From Fulvivirga aurantia (GTDB taxonomy: Bacteria > Bacteroidota > Bacteroidia > Cytophagales > Cyclobacteriaceae), in assembly GCF_009711475.1 (NCBI RefSeq), contig NZ_SMMD01000667.1, forward strand, positions 1 to 5,330: 5,330 nucleotides of DNA. Direction: 5' to 3'. Positions within the stretch are counted from its first letter, which is position 1, and every line of letters begins with the position of its first letter. This document shows, one piece after another, positions 1 through 5,330 of the stretch. Under the pieces are notes generated by a model, which saw only the letters and a program-made list of their open reading frames with translations, was not told the origin of the DNA and did no database searches. A program made the position numbers and the translations under genes.

Positions 1-19
1 GTAATAACTTTTTTATTAC
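1..19. terminator. AT-rich inverted repeat, possible terminator at the operon end
   Basis: A perfect 7 bp inverted repeat (GTAATAA at 1-7, TTATTAC at 13-19) encloses a 5-base loop. It lies about 30 bp past the DUF2480 stop codon, where an operon terminator would be expected. The stem is all AT except its outer G-C pair, so it would be weak as seen. It touches the window edge and may extend beyond it: base 20 is C and its partner would be the base before position 1. On the minus strand the tract following the hairpin is outside the window, so a U-run cannot be confirmed. It could also serve a convergent gene to the left. Confidence 0.35.
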
Positions 20-49
20 CCACAATACCCCACGTAAAAAAATTTGAAT

Positions 50-571
50 TTATTTCTTTCGAGGTGCTTTATATATCGGGACTGTGCTGCATGGCTCGCC
101 ATACATAATGCTGGAAGCTACAGGTTTTAGCAACCTAACTATCTCAACATAAGCGAATTCCGTGATTTTGAGATCACTGCAACCCTTGATTACAAGTTTC
201 TTATCAGTATAATCTTCCGGGTTTATTTTTTCTAAAGAATTTTTAAAAAGAATTTTTTCTAACTCTGTCTTTGATCCAAAAATGAACATTTTGGCATACT
301 CCTGAAGTTTTGAAGCGATCAACATATAGGCCCAAGTTGGCACAATAGCATCTGCGGAACAAGTGATAGCGACAAATTGATCCTGGTATTTTGACCAGTC
401 GTGTTCTTTTACTTCAGCCCTAAAGTCTTTTTCTTTCAGAATCATACCCTGAAAAAGCCATGGTGCAATATCGAGCTGCACTCTTTCTCCATGTGGGTAA
501 TAGTCCTCAAGGTTGATTGTCAATAAAGGGCTTTTTTCAACTCTGTTTATTATCTCTCCTGTCTGCGCCAT
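50..571 (-). CDS. DUF2480 family protein (Bacteroidota-specific, function unknown)
   Basis: This gene encodes a 173-residue soluble protein with no signal peptide or membrane segment, so it is probably cytoplasmic. I recognise it as DUF2480 from the whole-length pattern: an N-terminal EIINRVEKSPLLT, then LILKEKDFR-like MILKEKDFR (43-51), DWSKY (58-62), CSADAIVPTWAYM (71-83), KGCS (129-132) and MYGEPCSTVPIYK (156-168). The length is what I expect for the family. Each of its three cysteines is followed by serine (C71, C131, C161), and all three lie in the most family-like blocks, which may mean a binding or redox role; this is inference. The start ATG has an A-rich leader and no Shine-Dalgarno sequence, as is normal in this phylum. 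It is the last gene of the rpmH operon, 46 bp after tsaB, with no convincing promoter of its own in that gap. From memory, relatives in flavobacteria often lie near SUF iron-sulfur assembly genes; none is visible here. Family call is secure, function is not known. Confidence 0.88.
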   Translation of the reverse strand: MAQTGEIINRVEKSPLLTINLEDYYPHGERVQLDIAPWLFQGMILKEKDFRAEVKEHDWSKYQDQFVAITCSADAIVPTWAYMLIASKLQEYAKMFIFGSKTELEKILFKNSLEKINPEDYTDKKLVIKGCSDLKITEFAYVEIVRLLKPVASSIMYGEPCSTVPIYKAPRKK

Positions 572-617
572 TCTTTCTAAAGTATTTATAGCTCCTGTTC
601 GACTTTTGGTAACGTAT

Positions 618-1298
618 TTATTTTGCCTTTGGTTTGGTAACTCTAAAGTCTTTTAAATAAAAAGGATTGAAGTACGCCAAATCTTCAAACTGGTTTTTTA
701 TATATCGTTGATATGCTAATCTTCCGACAGTAATAGCGTCTGGTTCTACATCATTGATAAACACAGCATTTTTCGATTGAATCACGGCTTTACACTTTTC
801 AGCTCCATTTCCAAAAAAATACATTTTGTTGCTATCTAATAAATCGTTGAAACTTGATTCTTCTATGATAACGGGTTGTGTCTCTTGAATGGTTTCACCT
901 TTCTTATTTTGTAGCATACAATAAACCTCCATTCTTCTTGCATCTAACATGGGACACAATATGTCTGCCTGGTTTGCAAATTGTGTGACCTGAGCTGCCA
1001 TGGCTTCTAAGGTGTTGACTCCAATCAATGGGATCTCTAGTGCCTGGCAAAGACCCTTTGCTGTGGAAGTGCCAATACGCAAACCTGTATACGAGCCCGG
1101 CCCCTTAGACAGTGCCACCGCTTCTAACTGATCTTTTTGGAGATCACAATTATTGAGAAGGGTTTGAATAACAGGGACCAACAAGCCTGAATGAGATTGA
1201 GCAATATGGAGTGACTGATTGGCTAAAAGCTTGCCTTCTTTATGAATTGCTACGGAGCAAACATTTGTTGCTGTTTCAATGCTTAGGATTAGTGCCAT
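618..1298 (-). CDS. tsaB: tRNA threonylcarbamoyladenosine biosynthesis protein TsaB
   Basis: TsaB (YeaZ) is the non-catalytic ASKHA-fold partner of TsaD. With TsaE it forms the cytoplasmic complex that transfers threonylcarbamoyl from the TsaC product to A37 of ANN-decoding tRNAs (t6A). The 226-residue length matches the family (about 220-235). Visible hallmarks are the N-terminal strand-turn LSIETATNVCSVAI (5-18), the SHSGLLVPVI segment (35-44) used in the dimer interface, the signature KGPGSYTGLRIG (65-76), MLDARRMEVY (117-126), and a C-terminal YLKDFRVTKPK typical of Bacteroidota members. TsaB lacks the metal-binding residues of TsaD, and its length and signature exclude TsaD itself. The start codon overlaps the protease stop by one base (TAATG, shared base 1298), which suggests termination-reinitiation coupling. 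There is no separate leader and no Shine-Dalgarno sequence. The DUF2480 gene follows after 46 bp. No truncation or missing block is seen. Confidence 0.95.
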   Translation of the reverse strand: MALILSIETATNVCSVAIHKEGKLLANQSLHIAQSHSGLLVPVIQTLLNNCDLQKDQLEAVALSKGPGSYTGLRIGTSTAKGLCQALEIPLIGVNTLEAMAAQVTQFANQADILCPMLDARRMEVYCMLQNKKGETIQETQPVIIEESSFNDLLDSNKMYFFGNGAEKCKAVIQSKNAVFINDVEPDAITVGRLAYQRYIKNQFEDLAYFNPFYLKDFRVTKPKAK

Positions 1299-2947
1299 TA
1301 ATTAGAGCTCAGGGTTTTCTGATAAAGAGATTGATCATTTAACACATTTACTGCTTTTTGTATCTGCTTATCGTGTTGAAACGAACCTTCGATAGCTCCT
1401 TTTTGTAAAAATTTTCTCGTGAGAATTTCTTCTCTTAATAATTGCACTATCTCTTCTTTAAAATCGATAAGGTCATTTTGCTTACTTCTAGCTATTTCTT
1501 TTCTGAGTTGACTCAACTGTACCTTAATATCATTGTAATACTTTTCTTCTTTTGATAAACTCTCGAGCTCTTTAACTCTTCTCTCAACATCAGTTGTGTA
1601 TGAATAATCTTTATTTACCAGCCAAGTGACAAACCTATCATAATCTTCATCTGAGAATTGAAATTTTGTCGGATCGGCTCCTACTTCATTTTCATAAGCA
1701 TAGATGGTGGCATATTCAAAAATAAGCCCTTTGCGAACTAGTACTTCTGTGATAGTAGCGTAGTTTTGATATATTACCTTAATATCAGGAGAGAGCCCTT
1801 CTCCATCATAAACTCTTCTGCCATTTTTGGTTTTATACTCAACCTTAAGGGAATCATGTACTTTACTTGCGCTGCCATCTTTATTTCTATGCGCATAATC
1901 TAAAGCCTGGATACATCTTCCACTTGGAATATAGTATTTGGCAGTTGTGACCTTAAGTTGAGAGTTGTAAGTAAGCGGTCTGGTTGTCTGCACCAAACCC
2001 TTGCCAAACGTTTTGGTGCCGAGAAGTATACCCCGGTCATAATCTTGAATTACACCACTGACAATTTCAGAGGCGGATGCACTACCTCCATCTGCTAAAA
2101 CTACCAGTGGTATTTTAGTGTCTTCGGGATTGTTTAGGGTTTTATATGTTTTATTCCATTCGGTTACTTTTCCTTTGGTAGAAACTACCTCTTTACCTTT
2201 TGGAATAAATACATTTGAAACGTTTACCGCTTCGCTTAAAAGGCCTCCTGGATTGTCTCTTAAATCAAGAATAAGTTTTTCCGCTCCCTGGTTTTTGAGA
2301 TCTTTTACCGCCTTTTCAACCTCCTTACCAGCATTAGTTGTAAAATCTTCAAGTCTTATGTAACCGATCTGGGGTGTAACCAAGCCATAGTAGGGCACAT
2401 TGTTGACCGTAATCTTTTCCCTTTGAATACTAAATTTAATAGGATTGGCTTCACCATATCTTTTTACTGTAACCTCAACCTGGGTACGAACCTGCCCTTT
2501 AAGTAAAGCGCTAATCTCTGAAATCTCAAAGTCCTTTACATCTTCTCCATCGATCTCTAACAATTGGTCTCCGATTCTTAGTCCAGCCTCATGGGCAGCA
2601 AAACCATCGTAAGGCATTGTAATTAGTATTTTGCCCTCTACCCGACCTATTAGCGCTCCAATACCAGCATATTGGCCTGTAGTCATTGTTCTAAATGACT
2701 CTATATCTTCTTCGGGAATATAATTTGTATAAGGATCAAGTGAGGCCAGCATTGAATCGATACCGGCACGGATAAGTTTATCTGGATCTACCTCATCTAC
2801 ATAGTATGCATTGACTTCCTTAAACAAGGTGGCGAAAATATCGAGGTTTTTGGCTATCTGAAAATATCTTTCGGCAGGCTCTTTTGCAGCAATTGCAATT
2901 ACTGAAAGCAGCAAAATGGTCGCTATGAGTATTCTTAATTTTCTCAT
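1298..2947 (-). CDS. S41 family C-terminal processing peptidase with PDZ domain
   Basis: This is a 549-residue serine endopeptidase of the CtpA/Prc type, which trims or degrades envelope proteins from their C-termini. The N-terminus is a signal peptide or anchor: basic RKLR, a hydrophobic stretch at about 5-20, and a possible signal peptidase I site after AIA or AIAA (20-21). There is no lipobox, so the protein should be periplasmic or inner-membrane tethered. A helical N-terminal segment (about 25-88) is followed by a PDZ domain (about 92-165, GIGALIG loop at 95-101), then the S41 core with LILDLRDNPGG (225-235), GSASASEI (288-295) and FGKGLVQ (314-320). By alignment with E. coli Prc (S430/K455, 25 apart) the catalytic pair is S291 and K316, with Q320 as the third residue. 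GEGLSPDI (382-389) is the usual end of the core. A charged, helical C-terminal tail of about 150 residues follows, as in other Bacteroidota members. It starts 6 bp after rnpA and overlaps tsaB by one base. The natural substrate is unknown. Confidence 0.95.
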   Translation of the reverse strand: MRKLRILIATILLLSVIAIAAKEPAERYFQIAKNLDIFATLFKEVNAYYVDEVDPDKLIRAGIDSMLASLDPYTNYIPEEDIESFRTMTTGQYAGIGALIGRVEGKILITMPYDGFAAHEAGLRIGDQLLEIDGEDVKDFEISEISALLKGQVRTQVEVTVKRYGEANPIKFSIQREKITVNNVPYYGLVTPQIGYIRLEDFTTNAGKEVEKAVKDLKNQGAEKLILDLRDNPGGLLSEAVNVSNVFIPKGKEVVSTKGKVTEWNKTYKTLNNPEDTKIPLVVLADGGSASASEIVSGVIQDYDRGILLGTKTFGKGLVQTTRPLTYNSQLKVTTAKYYIPSGRCIQALDYAHRNKDGSASKVHDSLKVEYKTKNGRRVYDGEGLSPDIKVIYQNYATITEVLVRKGLIFEYATIYAYENEVGADPTKFQFSDEDYDRFVTWLVNKDYSYTTDVERRVKELESLSKEEKYYNDIKVQLSQLRKEIARSKQNDLIDFKEEIVQLLREEILTRKFLQKGAIEGSFQHDKQIQKAVNVLNDQSLYQKTLSSN

Positions 2948-2953
2948 TCTGAT

Positions 2954-3322
2954 TTAAGACTGGTAAGCCTGATTTATTTTAGAAAGCAAACTTATTAAGG
3001 CTTTCTCAAGCTTGTGATAATCTGACACTTCTTTGGCAGTATAAATATATGCAATAAGGAGTGTTTTATCTACATCTAACAGTTGCTTGTTAAGTCGATA
3101 GGCCTCCCTGATTTGTCTTTTAATCCTGTTACGCGCTACCGCGGTCTTATGATTTCTTTTGGGTACCGTAATTAGCAACTGATGAGGCGACTGATTTTTA
3201 TCGCTTTGAGGGAGCACCAAGACCTTAAACGGGTATAAATAAAAAGAGGAACCCTTGGAGAAGAGTTCCTGAATTAATTTTTTACTGGAAAGCTTTTCGG
3301 CTTTTTTAAAAGTGCTGCTCAT
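2954..3322 (-). CDS. rnpA: Ribonuclease P protein component RnpA
   Basis: RnpA is the small basic protein subunit of RNase P. It binds the catalytic RNA and the 5' leader of precursor tRNAs, helping maturation of tRNA 5' ends in the cytoplasm. The 122-residue product matches the family length (about 110-130). The defining RNR motif is intact as RNRIKRQIRE (64-73), preceded by the strand LLITVPKRNHKTAVA (49-63), which corresponds to the family's V-(S/P)-K-(R/K)-..-K-A-V-x-RNR segment. The N-terminal KAEKLSSKKLIQELFSKG (7-24) corresponds to the usual 'RL....F..VF..G' region, where residues contact the leader of precursor tRNA. It lies 61 bp downstream of rpmH, the nearly universal arrangement, and its stop is only 6 bp before the protease start. 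In many bacteria the next genes are yidD/yidC; here a protease takes that place. No Shine-Dalgarno sequence is seen before the ATG. Confidence 0.96.
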   Translation of the reverse strand: MSSTFKKAEKLSSKKLIQELFSKGSSFYLYPFKVLVLPQSDKNQSPHQLLITVPKRNHKTAVARNRIKRQIREAYRLNKQLLDVDKTLLIAYIYTAKEVSDYHKLEKALISLLSKINQAYQS

Positions 3323-3350
3323 TTAAGCTATTTTCTCAAATAAATTATCT

Positions 3351-3401
3351 GAAAAAACACGAGCCAACAACAGTACTACCAGATTACTTGTGTGTCTTTT
3401 C
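3351..3401 (-). other. Possible stem in the rpmH-rnpA mRNA junction
   Basis: On the transcribed strand GAAAAGACAC (3401-3392, the last codons of rpmH) can pair with GTGTTTTTTC (3360-3351, in the gap before rnpA). This gives 10 pairs, one of them G-U, enclosing a 31-base loop that holds the rpmH stop codon. Pairs are mainly A-U, so stability would be modest. It could modulate readthrough, processing or stability between the highly needed L34 message and the less needed RnpA message, but it may be chance in AT-rich sequence. Only the pairing is seen; a function is speculation. Confidence 0.2.
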
Positions 3402-3539
3402 GTCAGAAACTGTAAGTTTCTTTCTACCCTTTGCTCTACGGTTGGCTAATACCTTTTTTCCATTGACAGAAGCAGCTCTAGCTCTATAACCGTGCTTGTT
3501 TTTTCTTTTTCTCTTCGAAGGTTGAAATGTTCTTTTCAT
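3384..3539 (-). CDS. rpmH: 50S ribosomal protein L34
   Basis: This short gene encodes a 51-residue, very basic protein with the L34 signature start [20 protein letters not shown] (1-20), a middle [14 protein letters not shown] (26-39) and the KKLTVS ending (40-45). A short charged tail, DEKTHK, follows and is typical of Bacteroidota versions. L34 binds 23S rRNA in the large subunit. Length and all core motifs match the family, so I see no truncation. It is the first gene of the minus-strand operon, 61 bp upstream of rnpA, and a strong-looking promoter stands before it with a leader of roughly 55 bases. The sequence just before the ATG (AGCAAGATACA) lacks a Shine-Dalgarno motif, as is normal for highly expressed ribosomal protein genes in this phylum. 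Confidence 0.97.
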   Translation of the reverse strand: MKRTFQPSKRKRKNKHGYRARAASVNGKKVLANRRAKGRKKLTVSDEKTHK

Positions 3540-3554
3540 TGTATCTTGCTTTAC

Positions 3555-3568
3555 TCTTCAATTGAAGA
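3555..3568. repeat. 14 bp perfect palindrome in the rpmH leader
   Basis: TCTTCAATTGAAGA reads identically on both strands and lies in the predicted 5' leader of rpmH, 15 bases before its start codon. In DNA it has the symmetry of a dimeric-protein site. In RNA it could form only a small hairpin (5 bp stem, AAUU loop). Its position downstream of the promoter would suit an operator or a leader control element for the L34/RnpA operon. The symmetry is seen; the role is inference, and AT-rich intergenic DNA can give such palindromes by chance. Confidence 0.3.
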
Positions 3569-3601
3569 AGTATGAATTCCTCTATAATTTGAATCGGGCT
3601 G

Positions 3602-3632
3602 CAAAGATACAGCGCTTTTTTAAAATTGCAAA
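3602..3632 (-). promoter_or_regulatory. Bacteroidota housekeeping promoter of the rpmH operon
   Basis: Read on the minus strand, TTTG at 3632-3629 (-33 element TTG) is followed by exactly 19 bases and TATCTTTG (3609-3602), a full match to the -7 consensus TAnnTTTG used by the primary sigma factor of this phylum. Transcription should begin about 4-7 bases further on, giving a leader of about 55 bases before rpmH. It probably drives the whole block from rpmH to the DUF2480 gene, since no equally good promoter is seen in the shorter gaps. The match at both elements and ideal spacing make this the best-supported regulatory site in the window. Confidence 0.8.
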
Positions 3633-3648
3633 CTGTAGTCTAGATTTG
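3619..3648 (+). promoter_or_regulatory. Candidate promoter of the M61 peptidase gene
   Basis: TAGATTTG at 3641-3648 fits the TAnnTTTG -7 consensus on the plus strand and would give a leader of about 15-18 bases before the M61 start codon. At the 19-base spacing the -33 position is TTT (3619-3621) instead of TTG, so the upstream element is weak. The site is interleaved with the rpmH promoter on the other strand. A second, poorer candidate is the TATAATTTG at 3583-3591, with TTG at 3562-3564. Which one is used cannot be decided from sequence. Confidence 0.35.
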
Positions 3649-3670
3649 TTTGACATTAAACTTACTCCCG

Positions 3671-5330
3671 ATGCAATATACTATACACCTGGCTAATCCT
3701 CTTGAACATTTACTAGAAATTACATTATCGCTCTCAGCGCCTGATGACACTCTAGAATTGGTGTTGCCACTGTGGCGCCCCGGTAGATATGAAGCCGCCA
3801 ATTACAGTAAAAACTTACGCAGTGTAAGCTTTTTTGATGACAACGATACTTCCCTCTCATATGATAAGACCGATGCCAATCGATGGACTGTAGACACTAG
3901 AAAAACTAAGAATGTTACTGTTAAGTATGAGTATTATGCTTTTGCCATGGATGCCGGTAATAGCTACTATGATGAAGAGCTAATCTATATTAATTTTATA
4001 AACTGCTTGATGTATAGCCCTAAAACCACTCAATCAAAATGTAAGGTTTCCATTAACATACCTTCTGAGTATGAAGTAGCTTGTGCACTCTCTAACTCAC
4101 ATCATGTGTTTGAAAGCACTGATTTTTACGAACTGGTCGACAGCCCTTTGATGGCTTCAAAAAATATCGACCTCAAATCTTATAATGTTGGCGAAACTCA
4201 ATTTAATATTTGGGTTTATGGAGTGCATAATATTGACCTCAAACAGCTTACTTCAGACTTTAAGAAGTTCAGTGAAGCTCAAATTAGTTCTTTAGGGGAG
4301 TTTCCTGAAGATGAATATCACTTTTTATTACTCATTCTCCCATACAAGCACTACCATGGCGTTGAGCATGCTAAATCAACAGTTATTTGTTTAGGCCCTG
4401 GAAATGAAGTGGGAGAGGGCAAATTGTATAGTGAACTTTTAGGCGTAAGCTCTCATGAGTTGTTTCATGCCTGGAATATTATAAAAATAAGACCGAAGGA
4501 GATGATGCCATATGACTTTTCTCGCGAAGTTACATTTCCTACAGGCTTAGTTGCTGAAGGATTTACCACTTATTATGGTGATTTATATTTATGCAGAGGT
4601 AAAGTTTTTGATACCCAATGGTATTTTGATGAGCTAAACACTCTATTTAACAGACATTTCTGGAATTATGGCCGCCTGAACGAATCGGTAATCACTTCTT
4701 CTCTCAATTTGTGGATTGACGGATATGTACAGGGCGCTCCTCACAAAAAAAGCTCGATTTATGTAGAAGGAGCAATGATCGCGTTATGTCTTGATCTCAT
4801 TATTAGAAAACAGACATCTTCAGAAAAGTCCTTAGACGATGTGCTGCATCTTTTATGGGAAAAGCACGGGAAAACTCAGGTTGGTTATAGTCTCGAAGAG
4901 ATAAAACTTTACTGTGAAGCTATATATGGAGAAAGTTTGGATGCATTTTTCAAGGATTATGTTTTTGGCGCCCGAGACAAGTACGATTTGGTAGATGAAT
5001 TACTGGGTTTTGTTGGCTGCAATTTAGTCCAAATTCCAAATGAAAATTTTCTCACAAGATATCTCGGGCTGCGTGGTGTCTCTAATGAAGCGTCTAAACT
5101 GAAAATCTTACAGATTGCACCAGGCTCTATCGGTCAGGAATTCTTTTCTGTGAATGACGAAATCAATTCTATCGATGGTAATAAACCTGAGGAATATAAG
5201 CCGCTTATGAATGAGCCATCAGTCTTTGAAATTCGGAGAAATAGTAGAGAGCGAGTAATTGAAGTCAGTATTGACCCAAATCTTCAATATTATCACAACC
5301 ATATTATTGAAAAGCAAAAACAGCCTACTG
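3671..5330 (+). CDS. M61 family zinc metallopeptidase with PDZ domain (partial, 3' end cut)
   Basis: An open frame of 553 codons runs off the right edge without a stop. It belongs to peptidase family M61 (glycyl aminopeptidase type, gluzincin fold). The N-terminal beta domain (about 1-165) shows the family's WRPGRYEAANYSKNLRSV (38-55). The catalytic domain follows, with HGVEHAKSTV (229-238), the equivalent of the usual GGLEH-x-x-ST. The zinc motif HELFHAWN gives H262 and H266 as ligands and E263 as catalytic base, and AEGFTTYY gives E296 as third ligand, 30 residues on. SIYVEGAMIALCLDLIIR (362-379) and SLDDVLHLLW are also family-typical. A PDZ domain covers about 463-546, with YLGLRG as its binding loop. 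M61 proteins are usually about 580-620 residues, so only a small C-terminal part should be missing. No signal peptide is present: ATG is directly followed by family sequence, and a stop lies in frame 30 bases upstream. A cytoplasmic location is therefore inferred. It is transcribed divergently from rpmH. All zinc-site residues are intact, so activity is expected; the substrate is unknown. Confidence 0.93.
   Translation, partial: MQYTIHLANPLEHLLEITLSLSAPDDTLELVLPLWRPGRYEAANYSKNLRSVSFFDDNDTSLSYDKTDANRWTVDTRKTKNVTVKYEYYAFAMDAGNSYYDEELIYINFINCLMYSPKTTQSKCKVSINIPSEYEVACALSNSHHVFESTDFYELVDSPLMASKNIDLKSYNVGETQFNIWVYGVHNIDLKQLTSDFKKFSEAQISSLGEFPEDEYHFLLLILPYKHYHGVEHAKSTVICLGPGNEVGEGKLYSELLGVSSHELFHAWNIIKIRPKEMMPYDFSREVTFPTGLVAEGFTTYYGDLYLCRGKVFDTQWYFDELNTLFNRHFWNYGRLNESVITSSLNLWIDGYVQGAPHKKSSIYVEGAMIALCLDLIIRKQTSSEKSLDDVLHLLWEKHGKTQVGYSLEEIKLYCEAIYGESLDAFFKDYVFGARDKYDLVDELLGFVGCNLVQIPNENFLTRYLGLRGVSNEASKLKILQIAPGSIGQEFFSVNDEINSIDGNKPEEYKPLMNEPSVFEIRRNSRERVIEVSIDPNLQYYHNHIIEKQKQPT

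Noticed and set aside
572..617. Possible promoter between tsaB and the DUF2480 gene (TACTTTAG on the minus strand)
   Set aside because: The box differs from TAnnTTTG at one key T, and no TTG lies about 19 bases upstream (AAA instead). The AGGAG in the same gap is 20 bases from the ATG, too far for a ribosome binding site.
2118..2363. Plus-strand 81-codon open frame
   Set aside because: It lies wholly inside the S41 protease gene on the opposite strand, overlapping the well-conserved core. Its translation resembles no family, and it has no promoter-like box that I could see.
3323..3350. Possible internal promoter before rnpA (TTTATTTG with a TTG 20 bases upstream, minus strand)
   Set aside because: The second base of the TAnnTTTG box is wrong and the region is simply AT-rich; such partial matches are expected by chance. 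It is kept only as a note.
3540..3670. Search for a replication origin or dnaA boxes next to rpmH
   Set aside because: rpmH lies near oriC in many bacteria, but I see no TTATCCACA-like boxes here and no dnaA or dnaN nearby. In Bacteroidota this linkage is generally not kept.
1..5330. Mobile element, phage, CRISPR, defence or toxin-antitoxin system
   Set aside because: Every open frame of convincing length is a recognisable core gene, gaps are at most 131 bp, and there are no direct-repeat arrays, transposase motifs or tRNA-like sequences.

Overview
This 5.3 kb window is ordinary chromosomal core sequence from a member of the Bacteroidota, most likely a Cytophagales-type organism. Three things point there: a DUF2480 protein (a family I know only from this phylum), a near-perfect Bacteroidota housekeeping promoter (TTG-N19-TAnnTTTG), and the absence of Shine-Dalgarno sequences in front of the genes. 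The DNA is moderately AT-rich and even in character. I see no insertion sequence, phage gene, tRNA, CRISPR array or base-composition break.

Layout. Positions 50-3539 hold five genes on the minus strand, which read as one operon in the order rpmH (ribosomal protein L34), rnpA (RNase P protein), an exported S41 C-terminal processing protease, tsaB (t6A tRNA modification) and a DUF2480 gene. The gaps, in transcription order, are 61 bp, 6 bp, a 1-base TAATG overlap, and 46 bp. The 51-codon rpmH is short and easy to miss, but its protein sequence is unmistakable. A 131 bp intergenic region (3540-3670) carries the rpmH promoter and probably an overlapping divergent promoter. From 3671 to the right edge a plus-strand gene encodes an M61-family zinc metallopeptidase with a C-terminal PDZ domain. 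It is cut by the window end after 553 codons.

How the genes fit together. rpmH-rnpA is the widely conserved ribosome/RNase P pair. RnpA matures tRNA 5' ends and TsaB helps install t6A37 on ANN-decoding tRNAs, so two genes of the operon serve tRNA maturation. The protease between them acts in the periplasm and is a functional outsider, tied in by very tight spacing. The DUF2480 protein has no established function that I know of.

I found no clear sign of a previously undescribed system. The most useful leads are the three Cys-Ser positions in the DUF2480 protein, the overlapping divergent promoters, and possible RNA structures around rpmH.
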